Shown here: positions 1 through 6,707 of the stretch, piece by piece
Numbering within the stretch: position 1 is the stretch's first letter
Layout: each line of letters begins with the position of its first letter
NCBI GenBank assembly: GCA_036513315.1
Contig: DATBZF010000052.1
Location: 12,128 to 76,127, forward strand
Reading direction: 5' to 3'
From: Roseiarcus sp036513315
GTDB taxonomy: Bacteria > Pseudomonadota > Alphaproteobacteria > Rhizobiales > Beijerinckiaceae
Length of the DNA stretch: 64,000 nucleotides
The notes under the pieces: model-generated
Databases searched by the model: none
What the model was told of the DNA's origin: nothing
What the model saw: the letters and a program-made list of their open reading frames with translations, nothing else
Position numbers and translations under genes: made by a program

Positions 1-222
1 CTGTTGTCTCGCATCCTGAACCTCCTCCCATATGGAGACCCAATCAACGAATTCGTAAACCTGCACAGCAACGACGGCGAGGCGGTTCCAATAGAAGGCA
101 GGATGCTCTAGCTGTTTGGGCGCCGGTTGAGCTGGTCGGAGCCCTCGTTATCCGATCCCTTCCCGCAACGGACAGATTGCTCGCGCGCGGCATAGAGCGC
201 GACAATTGGAGGCGACCCGCCG
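1..222. other. Left window edge, unresolved; possible gene fragment
   Basis: No complete gene lies here. Two short open stretches run off the left edge. On the plus strand frame 1 is open to a stop at 109-111 and would encode a 36-residue C-terminus. On the minus strand the complement of about 1-160 is open and reads as a plausible Tyr/Trp-rich tail (HPAFYWNRLAVVAVQ), but it has no ATG inside the window and a stop close upstream. Either could be the end of a neighbouring gene or a decayed remnant. The sequence alone does not decide between them. Confidence 0.3.
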
Positions 223-849
223 CTACGATTGTTTCGCCTTGAGCCTATGGCGGTGCGCCGCCTGTTTGGCCCGGTTCCCGCATAGAGCCATGCTGCACCA
301 TCGCCGCGCATGGCCGCGCGTGTGGTCGGCGAAAAGCAGCGTGCAAACCGGTCCCTCGCAGGCCTTCACATCACCGAAGTCTTCGGTGCAGACGAAACGC
401 GCCAGCGCCTCGCCAATCGGCAGGAGAAGCGCTTCCGGCGAACGCCACCGGCGCGTGACTTGAAGCGTTGGAGCAGCGGGCTTGGCGCCATGCTGGAGAA
501 CAATCCGGCTGAAAGCCTCGTCGCGCTCGAGCAGGCGGTTTAGCGGCGCCAGTTCTCTGAGATCCTTCAGCGCGAGAGGGCGGCCCTTGTGCTCGCGCAC
601 AAAGCTTCTGAACCATTCGCGCAAGCTTCTCGCCTGATCCGCGACCTTGTCGAGCTCGCCGGGCAGGGCCTGCGCCCGAATATTTGCGAGCGCATCGGCA
701 GGCGCCAGCCGCGCCTGCTCAAGCCAACGCAACAATCCCTCGCCGTCGTCGATCCAGTCGATTGCTCGATCGACCGGCGTCGCGATCGAATTCAGGAAAT
801 CCAACCCGACCGCGTCGCCGACAAAAATCGCAGGCGGATGATGGTCCAT
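223..849 (-). CDS. CGNR zinc-finger / ABATE-domain putative transcription regulator
   Basis: This 208-residue protein has the two-part layout of the ABATE plus CGNR zinc-finger family. The N-terminal helical domain (about residues 8-140) carries the FVGDAVGLDFLNS opening typical of ABATE. The C-terminal finger (about 160-205) has Cys residues in CEGPVC and then WCSMALCGNRAKQAAHR, which contains the diagnostic CGNR. Family members are annotated as stress-response regulators, mostly by inference. The start is supported by AGGAG seven bases upstream. The gene diverges from the hydrolase at 1017 across a 167-bp region that holds a perfect palindrome, so it is a natural candidate to bind there. 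Target and ligand are unknown. Confidence 0.85.
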   Translation of the reverse strand: MDHHPPAIFVGDAVGLDFLNSIATPVDRAIDWIDDGEGLLRWLEQARLAPADALANIRAQALPGELDKVADQARSLREWFRSFVREHKGRPLALKDLRELAPLNRLLERDEAFSRIVLQHGAKPAAPTLQVTRRWRSPEALLLPIGEALARFVCTEDFGDVKACEGPVCTLLFADHTRGHARRWCSMALCGNRAKQAAHRHRLKAKQS

Positions 850-932
850 GGCAACTCCTGTTCCGCCAACGCATTACCTCCCGCCGAGGTGCGTCTTGGA
901 ACCCTAAGCACAAATAACCTCTCAAATCGTTC

Positions 933-960
933 TTGACAAGTTACATTCGCCTAATGTAAC
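933..960 (+). promoter_or_regulatory. Candidate promoter with perfect palindromic operator
   Basis: TTGACA at 933-938 is a consensus -35 box. It is followed by GTTACATT (940-947), five bases, and AATGTAAC (953-960), a perfect 8-bp inverted repeat. The right arm covers the expected -10 position (TGTAAC at 955-960, spacing 16), so a bound protein would block polymerase. The site lies between the CGNR regulator gene and the hydrolase operon starting at 1017. Palindrome and -35 are seen directly; the operator role and its protein are inferred. Confidence 0.6.
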
Positions 961-1016
961 CGTGATGTAGCGATCAATGAGGTTACGCACTCATCCTGCC
1001 TCGAAGGAGAACCTTG

Positions 1017-1712
1017 ATGTCCTCAGGTGACGTGAACGTTGTGCTGGTCCATGGGGCCTGGGCCGATGGATCGAGTTGGGCGAAGGTGATTGCGCCGCTG
1101 GCGACCGCTGGCGCCAGGACCGTCGCGGCGCCTCTGCCGCTGACCTCGTTCGCCGACGATGTGGCGGCGCTCGACCGTGCGCTGGAGCGCGTGACCGGGC
1201 CGGTCGTTTTGGTCGGCCATGCCTATGCCGGCGCCGTCATCGCGGCGACGCGCGATGAGAAAGTGCGAGCGCTTGTCTATGTCGCCGCGCTCGCCCCGGA
1301 CGAGGGCGAAACTGTCGCCGACGTCTTCTACCGCGCCGAGCCGCATCCTCAGGCTCCCAAGCTCGCGCCCGACAATCATGGCCTGATCTATCTGCCCGAC
1401 GACGCCTTCGCTGCGGCCTTCGCCCCAAACGCGACCGAAGAGGAGCAGGCTGTGCTGGCCGCGGTTCAGCGGCCGATCTCGCCGGCCTGCATCACGGTCG
1501 CCGTGCCCCGGCCATTGTGGAAGGACCGGCCGGCCTGGTTTCTCATCGCCGAGCAGGACCGCATGATTGTCCGCGAGACCCAGCGCTTCATGGCCGAGCG
1601 TATGAAAGCTGAAGTGCGCGCCTATCCCGTCGATCACACGCCAATCATCACCGCGCCGGAAAAAGTCGTCGCCATCATCCGCGAGGCGATCGCAGCGGTC
1701 GGCGCGCGCTGA
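1017..1712 (+). CDS. Alpha/beta hydrolase-fold protein lacking the serine nucleophile
   Basis: A 231-residue single-domain alpha/beta hydrolase of the short EstC/salicylate-esterase-like group. HGAW at residues 12-15 forms the oxyanion region, and the later triad members look present (Asp181 in AEQDR, His207 in VDHTP). The nucleophile elbow, normally GHSYGG, reads GHAYAG at 67-72, with Ala69 where the serine should be. Classical esterase chemistry is therefore unlikely unless another residue substitutes. The ATG at 1017 is preferred over the TTG at 1014 because AAGGAG sits seven bases upstream. It leads a run of three same-strand genes (1017-3425) behind a palindromic operator. Confidence 0.85.
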   Translation: MSSGDVNVVLVHGAWADGSSWAKVIAPLATAGARTVAAPLPLTSFADDVAALDRALERVTGPVVLVGHAYAGAVIAATRDEKVRALVYVAALAPDEGETVADVFYRAEPHPQAPKLAPDNHGLIYLPDDAFAAAFAPNATEEEQAVLAAVQRPISPACITVAVPRPLWKDRPAWFLIAEQDRMIVRETQRFMAERMKAEVRAYPVDHTPIITAPEKVVAIIREAIAAVGAR

Positions 1713-1761
1713 ATAACCGTTCAAAATTACGTTAAAGAGTTACAAACCTCGGGAGATGATC

Positions 1762-2607
1762 ATGGCTGCCATCAAATATCGAACCGCCGACGTCGACGGC
1801 TTCAAAATCTTCTATCGCGAAGCCGGCGCCGCCGATGCCCCCAAGCTGCTGCTGCTGCATGGCTTCCCCAGCGCGGGCCACATGTTCCGCGACCTCATCC
1901 CGCTGCTCGCCGATCGCTTCCACATCATCGCGCCCGATCTGCCGGGCTTCGGAAAGTCTGATATGCCGCAGCGGGGCTACACGTTCGACCGCATCGCCAG
2001 CATGATCGACCGCTTCACCGAAATCATCGGTTTCGATCGCTACGCCGTCTATGTCTTCGACTACGGCGCCCCGACCGGCTTCCGCCTCGCTGTCAAGCAT
2101 CCCGAGCGGATTACGGCGATCATTTCGCAGAACGGCAACGCCTATGAGGAAGGCCTGAGCGACGGCTGGAATCCGATCCGCGCCTATTGGCAGGACGCCT
2201 CGTCCGCCAACCGCGAAGCGCTTCGCGCCTTCCTCAAGCCTGAGACGACGATCTGGCAATATACCCATGGCGTCGCCGATCCGACGACGGTTTCGCCCGA
2301 CGGTTATTCGCTCGACAATTATTATCTCGCGCGGCCGGGCGCCGACGATGTGCAGCTCGATCTGATGGGCGATTACAAGAGCAACGTCGCGCTCTATCCC
2401 GCCTTCCAGAAATATTTCCGCACGCACAAGCCGCCGTTCTTGGCGGTATGGGGCAAGAACGATCCGTTCTTCCTGCCGCCGGGCGCCGAGGCGTTCAAAC
2501 GCGACATTCCCGCCGCGATCGTGCGCTTCTTTGACACCGGTCATTTCGCGCTGGAGACCCATGCCGCGGAAATCGCCGCGGCGATCCGCGATTTTCTCCC
2601 GCGCTGA
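1762..2607 (+). CDS. Alpha/beta hydrolase, haloalkane dehalogenase/epoxide hydrolase-like
   Basis: A 281-residue alpha/beta hydrolase. LLHGFPS (about 32-37) supplies the oxyanion loop and DLPGFGKSD the following conserved turn. The nucleophile elbow VFDYGAP puts an Asp (about residue 100) where esterases have Ser, as in haloalkane dehalogenases and epoxide hydrolases. Likely partners are the Asp of KNDPFF (about 234) and the His of TGHFALE (about 261). Substrate is unknown. The start at 1762 is chosen over the ATG at 1756 because GGGAG ends directly against the earlier ATG but lies six bases before the later one. It sits 49 bp after the preceding hydrolase gene and 47 bp before the SDR gene, so the three probably share a transcript. 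Confidence 0.88.
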   Translation: MAAIKYRTADVDGFKIFYREAGAADAPKLLLLHGFPSAGHMFRDLIPLLADRFHIIAPDLPGFGKSDMPQRGYTFDRIASMIDRFTEIIGFDRYAVYVFDYGAPTGFRLAVKHPERITAIISQNGNAYEEGLSDGWNPIRAYWQDASSANREALRAFLKPETTIWQYTHGVADPTTVSPDGYSLDNYYLARPGADDVQLDLMGDYKSNVALYPAFQKYFRTHKPPFLAVWGKNDPFFLPPGAEAFKRDIPAAIVRFFDTGHFALETHAAEIAAAIRDFLPR

Positions 2608-2654
2608 TTTAAGCAACGGTCCGATGAGGGCGCGCGATGCCAGGGAGTATCAAC

Positions 2655-3425
2655 ATGTCAAAGTCAGTCGCTATCGTCACCGGCGCCAGCCAGGGCATTG
2701 GTCGATCGACCGCCATTCGTCTCGCGCGCGATTATTCGGCGCTGGCGCTCGTCGCGCGCAGCCGCGGCCATCTCGAAGAGACGGCTGCGGCGGTGAAGGC
2801 GGCTGGCGCGCAAGCGCTGGTTATCGATGCGGATCTGGCCGAGCGCGCGGCCGCGCAGGCCATTGTCGATCAGACCTTGGCCGCCTACGGACGGATTGAC
2901 GCGCTGCTCAATATCGCGGGCGCGGTGCCGCAGATCGATCTCTTCGAAATGACCGATGAACAATGGGACGACGGCATGGCGCTGAAGCTGCATGGCGCCC
3001 GGCGTCTCACCATCGCAGCATGGCCGGCCTTGAAAGCGACCAAAGGTTCGGTGGTGTTGATGTCGGGCAATTCGGCTTTGTTTCCCAAAGCGCCCTATGC
3101 GGCGGTGGGTACGATCAATGCCGCGATCGTCGCGCTGGCCAAAGCGTTCTCCGATCGCGGCATTGCCGATGGCGTGCAGGTCAACAGCGTCCTGCCCGGG
3201 CCGGTGATGACCGGCCGCCGGCGTTCCTATCTCCAGCACTGGGCGCCGCTGCATAATATGACGGTCGAGGAGGCGACCGACAATTTCCCTAAGGAGGCGG
3301 GCATTGCGCGCTATGGCGATCCCGACGAAATCGCCGAGCTGATGGCATTCCTCGTTTCATCGGGCGCGAAATGGATGACGGGTTCCGCGCTCCGTATGGA
3401 TGGCGGCGAAGTGAAGTCGGTTTGA
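2655..3425 (+). CDS. SDR-family protein with incomplete active site
   Basis: A 256-residue short-chain dehydrogenase/reductase. The Rossmann entry TGASQGIG is at 9-16 and a variant NIAGA replaces the usual NNAG. The catalytic region reads APYAAVGTINAA: Tyr148 is present but residue 152, where the catalytic Lys of the YxxxK motif should be, is Gly. NAD(P) binding is likely; normal oxidoreductase turnover is uncertain. The ATG at 2655 is preferred to 2637 because AGGGAG is correctly spaced before it. It is the last gene of the 1017-3425 run and is followed by a convergent operon. Confidence 0.87.
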   Translation: MSKSVAIVTGASQGIGRSTAIRLARDYSALALVARSRGHLEETAAAVKAAGAQALVIDADLAERAAAQAIVDQTLAAYGRIDALLNIAGAVPQIDLFEMTDEQWDDGMALKLHGARRLTIAAWPALKATKGSVVLMSGNSALFPKAPYAAVGTINAAIVALAKAFSDRGIADGVQVNSVLPGPVMTGRRRSYLQHWAPLHNMTVEEATDNFPKEAGIARYGDPDEIAELMAFLVSSGAKWMTGSALRMDGGEVKSV

Positions 3426-3455
3426 GCCGCGCCGCCGCCTCGCGCCGCATTCGAT

Positions 3456-4322
3456 TCAACTTTTGAAAAACGTCGCTAATATCGGCGCGAGCGCTTTCGC
3501 CTTCAGCCGATGCGTCTGCCCTTCGAGCGTGCGATATCGAGCGTTGGGCAATATCGCGGCGAGCGCTTGGTTTGCGCGGCGCATCCATGCGGGGCTTTTT
3601 CCGCCGTCGATAACCAGCGTCGGCGTAGTGACGCTAGCCCAGCGGTCGGCCGGCAACGGCTTGCCTTGTTGGTTGTCCCGCACGATCGCGCCATCATAGG
3701 GCAGGGTGTGGGCCACCGCTTTCAGCTTCGACCAGATCGGCGTCAGCCGCATCGCGGCGATGAACAGGCTGGGCGCGCCGACCGACTTCAGGAAAAGCGT
3801 GATCGCCTCGCCTCGCCGATCCGCTGCGACCGCTTCGCCGATCTGGACCCAATCGTCTTCAGTCGTCGCGCGGGAATCGTCGACGATGAACGGCGCTTCG
3901 TATAAGGCGAGCTTTTTGATCCCGGAGAGGCTTTTGGCCGCCTCCAACGCGAGAGCCGCGCCAGAGGACACACCCCAGACGAACGCCTCGCCCCCCGCTT
4001 CGTTCAGCAGCGCGGCAATATCTTCGATCTCGCGCGCGACCGCGTAGGGCGTGGCGTCGCCGCTGTCGCCGCGACCGCGCCGGTCATAGGTGAAGACGGC
4101 GAAATGCGGCGCCAGCAGGGTAGCCAATCGCGCGCTCTCTCCGATGCCGCGACAGCACAGCGCGCCATCGACCAGAATCACCGGCGATCCCTGACCGCGC
4201 CGGTCGAATGCGATCGTCGCGCCGTCTTTCGAGATCGCTTTTCGCGCCATGAGGGAAGTCGTCGCCTGCGCGAGGCTTGGAGCTTTCCGCTCGGCAATGT
4301 CTAAAGCCGCGATCTTCTGCAT
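3456..4322 (-). CDS. Alpha/beta hydrolase
   Basis: A 288-residue alpha/beta hydrolase with an intact triad signature. The elbow GVSSGAA provides a Ser nucleophile, VIDGGKSP contains the probable acid, and GQTHRLKA near the C-terminus has the His. TYDRRGRGDSG marks the strand before the elbow. The start at 4322 is chosen because GGGAGG lies just before that ATG; an upstream in-frame ATG at 4352 has no such site. It is third in an ArsR, SRPBCC, hydrolase operon. In other proteobacteria such hydrolases often accompany ArsR-SRPBCC pairs, but the substrate is not known. Confidence 0.85.
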   Translation of the reverse strand: MQKIAALDIAERKAPSLAQATTSLMARKAISKDGATIAFDRRGQGSPVILVDGALCCRGIGESARLATLLAPHFAVFTYDRRGRGDSGDATPYAVAREIEDIAALLNEAGGEAFVWGVSSGAALALEAAKSLSGIKKLALYEAPFIVDDSRATTEDDWVQIGEAVAADRRGEAITLFLKSVGAPSLFIAAMRLTPIWSKLKAVAHTLPYDGAIVRDNQQGKPLPADRWASVTTPTLVIDGGKSPAWMRRANQALAAILPNARYRTLEGQTHRLKAKALAPILATFFKS

Positions 4323-4370
4323 CGTTCCTCCCACTCGCTCCGCCTTCATCATTCACTCGGCCGCCCGGCT

Positions 4371-4880
4371 TCAGGCGATCCCGGGCAGATAGGCGGCCAG
4401 ATTTTCCAGAGTTTGCGCCGTGCCGGAATCGACGCGCATCTGCAGCAAAGCGTCGCGATCCTCCTTTGTCTCGCACGCCATCACAATCGTCAGCTTCGTC
4501 CGGTTTCCCTCCTCGGCGAAGACTAGCGTCGCAATGGGGGCGGGGCGCGAGGCAAACATATCAACCGCGAAGACGAGCCTTTCGGGCGCGGCGATTTCGA
4601 GATAGACGCCGGCGAACGCATGGCCCTCGTCATGAGCGGCGCGGTGGACCCAGCGAAAGGCGCCATTCGGCCGCAGGTCGATTTCGCAAATCGCGAGCGG
4701 CGCACCGCTCGGATCCCACCAATGGGCGACATGTTCGGCCTGGGTCCAGGCGGCGAAGACGCGTGCGCGCCGCGCATCGAAGAAGCGCGTGATCACGATC
4801 TCGTGGTCGTTGGGCGTCGCAATCTTCGCGGCTTCGGTATTCTCAGCCGACGCGCGTGTGTTAGCGTTTCTTGCGGTCAT
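4371..4880 (-). CDS. SRPBCC (AHSA1/START-like) domain protein
   Basis: A 169-residue protein of the AHSA1-type SRPBCC superfamily, a helix-grip fold with a deep hydrophobic pocket. Diagnostic stretches are ITRFFDARRARVFAAW followed by VAHWWDP near the N-terminus and the C-terminal helix with QMRVDSGTAQTLENL. Its start overlaps the end of the upstream ArsR gene by 20 bases, so translation is coupled. ArsR-SRPBCC pairs are common in actinobacteria and rhizobia. The binding ligand and any enzymatic role are unknown. Confidence 0.9.
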   Translation of the reverse strand: MTARNANTRASAENTEAAKIATPNDHEIVITRFFDARRARVFAAWTQAEHVAHWWDPSGAPLAICEIDLRPNGAFRWVHRAAHDEGHAFAGVYLEIAAPERLVFAVDMFASRPAPIATLVFAEEGNRTKLTIVMACETKEDRDALLQMRVDSGTAQTLENLAAYLPGIA

Positions 4881-5226
4881 TTTTCTTCTCCCTCTTTTGC
4901 GTCTCTTTCAAATAGCCGTCCAGGCTGACGAACTTCTCTTCCCAGAAGCGGCGGAACGGTTCGAGCCAGTCGGCGATATCCTTGAGCGGGACGGCGACGA
5001 TGGTGCGCGGACGGCGCTGCGCATCGCGTCCGCACATCACCAGACCGGCGCGTTCGAGTACCAGGAGATGTTTGGAAATCGTCGGCTGGGAAAGGACGAA
5101 CGGTTTCATCAGCTCGGAAACATCGGCGTCTCCCAAGGCGAGACGGGCGAGAATGGCGCGTCGCGTCGGGTCCGCAAGGGCCGCAAAGGCCAGGCTGAGG
5201 GGGTCGTCATTTTCGTACATTGCCAT
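4861..5226 (-). CDS. ArsR/SmtB-family transcriptional regulator
   Basis: A 121-residue winged-helix regulator. LADPTRRAILARLALGDADV and LSQPTISKHLLVLERAGLV form the HTH core, with no obvious metal-binding CxC motif. It ends in a basic tail (QKREKKNDRKKR). It leads the operon ArsR-SRPBCC-hydrolase and diverges from the efflux genes at 5292. No Shine-Dalgarno precedes its ATG codons at 5226 or 5220, and the candidate operator ends only six bases from the first one, suggesting a very short or leaderless message. It may control both directions. The inducer is unknown. Confidence 0.9.
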   Translation of the reverse strand: MAMYENDDPLSLAFAALADPTRRAILARLALGDADVSELMKPFVLSQPTISKHLLVLERAGLVMCGRDAQRRPRTIVAVPLKDIADWLEPFRRFWEEKFVSLDGYLKETQKREKKNDRKKR

Positions 5227-5231
5227 TCGGC

Positions 5232-5261
5232 TATATTGCCGTATGGCGATATATTAGTCAA
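5232..5261 (-). promoter_or_regulatory. Candidate ArsR promoter/operator palindrome
   Basis: TATATTGCC (5232-5240), GTAT, GGCGATATA (5245-5253) is a 9-bp inverted repeat with one mismatch. Read leftwards, TTGACT (complement of 5256-5261) lies immediately upstream as a -35-like box. The palindrome occupies the spacer and -10 region of the ArsR promoter. ArsR proteins usually bind such imperfect palindromes. The assignment is by position and symmetry. Confidence 0.55.
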
Positions 5262-5291
5262 GCTCAATGCGCGTCGCCGGGAAGCGGATAG

Positions 5292-6707
5292 TTGATCGAC
5301 TCGGACTATGCCGCCTTGATGGACGAGATCCTGAAGGACAATGCGCACCCCGAAGTCGGCGCCGTCTACGAAGCCATGGACATGCCCTGGGCAAATCTCG
5401 TCGGGCAGATCGCGCAGGCTTACGGCAAGTCGCCCGCGAGCCTTTGGCGGCGCGTTGCAATGTCGCGGTCGGGTCCGCTCGAAGGCGCTTTCTTCGGCGG
5501 ATCGCTCATGCAATTCTTAATTCGCCATACCGAAAACGAGGCGGATGATGATGCAGACAGCCCCGCGAGCGAAGCGATGACCGATCCGTCCCAGACGCCG
5601 CCGCCGGCGCCAGCCCCGACAGCGCCGCCGCCCGAGAGCGGCGGATCGCGCTGGCTGTTCGCCGCGCTGCGGGTGATCTTCCTCTTCGTCGCGGCATGGC
5701 TGGTCTGGTATGTCGCAGGACATTGGAGCCGCTGGACCGGCTCCGCGCGCCTTGAGGACACCGACGACGCCTTTATCGCCGGCGACGTAACGCCGCTGTC
5801 GGCGCGCGTGTCGGGCTATATCACCGAGGTGGCGGTCGATGATTACCAGAGCGTCCATAAGGACGACCTGATCGCCATTATCGATCCCTCCGATTACCAA
5901 GCGCAGCTTGCGCTGGCTCAGGCCAATCTCGCCGCGGCGCAGGCGAGCCTCGCCAACCTCGCCATCCAGCGCGACATCCAGAAATCGCTCATCCGCCAGG
6001 CCGAGGCGACGATCGACGCCACCGACGCCGACGTGACGCGCTATGATCTGGAGGCCAAGCGCCAGCGCGAGCTCTTGCGGTTCGGCAACGCGGGCACGCC
6101 GCAATCGGTCGAACAGGCGGATGCCAATTCCAAGCGCGCCAATGCCCAGCGTAAACTGAACGAGGCGCAGCTCGACCAGCAGCACGCGCTGCTGGCCGGC
6201 CTCGACGTGCAGGAAAAGCAGATCCAGGCGCAAATTCGCGCCGCCGAGGCGCAGGTCACGCTGGCTTCGGACAATCTGCACTATACGCGCATCGTCGCGC
6301 CGGCCGACGGCCTCGTCGGCCAGCGTCAGGTCCGGCCGGGCCAGTTCGTCAACATCGGCACGCAGGTCATCGCCGCCGTGCCGCTCCCCAATGTGTGGGT
6401 GATCGCCAATTACAAGGAAACGCAGATGACCAATGTGCGCCTTGGCCAGCCCGCGCACATTACCGTCGACGCTTTTCCCGATCTCGTCCTTGCCGGCCAT
6501 GTCGATAGCTGGTCGCCCGGCACGGGAAGCACGTTCGCGCTGCTGCCGCCCGACAATGCGACCGGCAATTTCACCAAGGTCGTGCAGCGCGTGCCGGTGA
6601 AGATCGCGCTCGACAAGCATCCCGCGCTTGGCTCGCTGGTGCGGCCGGGCATGTCGGTTGAGGCGACGATCGACACCGGCGCCGCGCCGGCCGCGGCGCC
6701 GCAATGA
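5292..6707 (+). CDS. HlyD/EmrA-family membrane fusion protein with N-terminal extension
   Basis: The 471-residue frame contains a full periplasmic adaptor: a membrane anchor at about 119-140 (RWLFAALRVIFLFVAAWLV), a biotinyl-lipoyl-like half at LSARVSGYITEVAVDD, a long Ala/Gln-rich coiled coil (about 200-330) and the beta-barrel part VAPADGLVGQRQVRPG. This is the EmrA-type adaptor of a tripartite drug efflux pump. About 95 residues precede the normal adaptor start; they have ordinary coding character but no domain I recognise. The TTG at 5292 has GGGAAG seven bases upstream; an internal ATG at 5577 would give a standard-length adaptor. It overlaps the MFS gene by four bases. Confidence 0.85.
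   Translation: MIDSDYAALMDEILKDNAHPEVGAVYEAMDMPWANLVGQIAQAYGKSPASLWRRVAMSRSGPLEGAFFGGSLMQFLIRHTENEADDDADSPASEAMTDPSQTPPPAPAPTAPPPESGGSRWLFAALRVIFLFVAAWLVWYVAGHWSRWTGSARLEDTDDAFIAGDVTPLSARVSGYITEVAVDDYQSVHKDDLIAIIDPSDYQAQLALAQANLAAAQASLANLAIQRDIQKSLIRQAEATIDATDADVTRYDLEAKRQRELLRFGNAGTPQSVEQADANSKRANAQRKLNEAQLDQQHALLAGLDVQEKQIQAQIRAAEAQVTLASDNLHYTRIVAPADGLVGQRQVRPGQFVNIGTQVIAAVPLPNVWVIANYKETQMTNVRLGQPAHITVDAFPDLVLAGHVDSWSPGTGSTFALLPPDNATGNFTKVVQRVPVKIALDKHPALGSLVRPGMSVEATIDTGAAPAAAPQ

Noticed and set aside
5577..6707. Shorter start for the EmrA-type adaptor
   Set aside because: Kept only as an alternative: the ATG lacks a ribosome site, while the TTG at 5292 has one and the intervening codons look coding.
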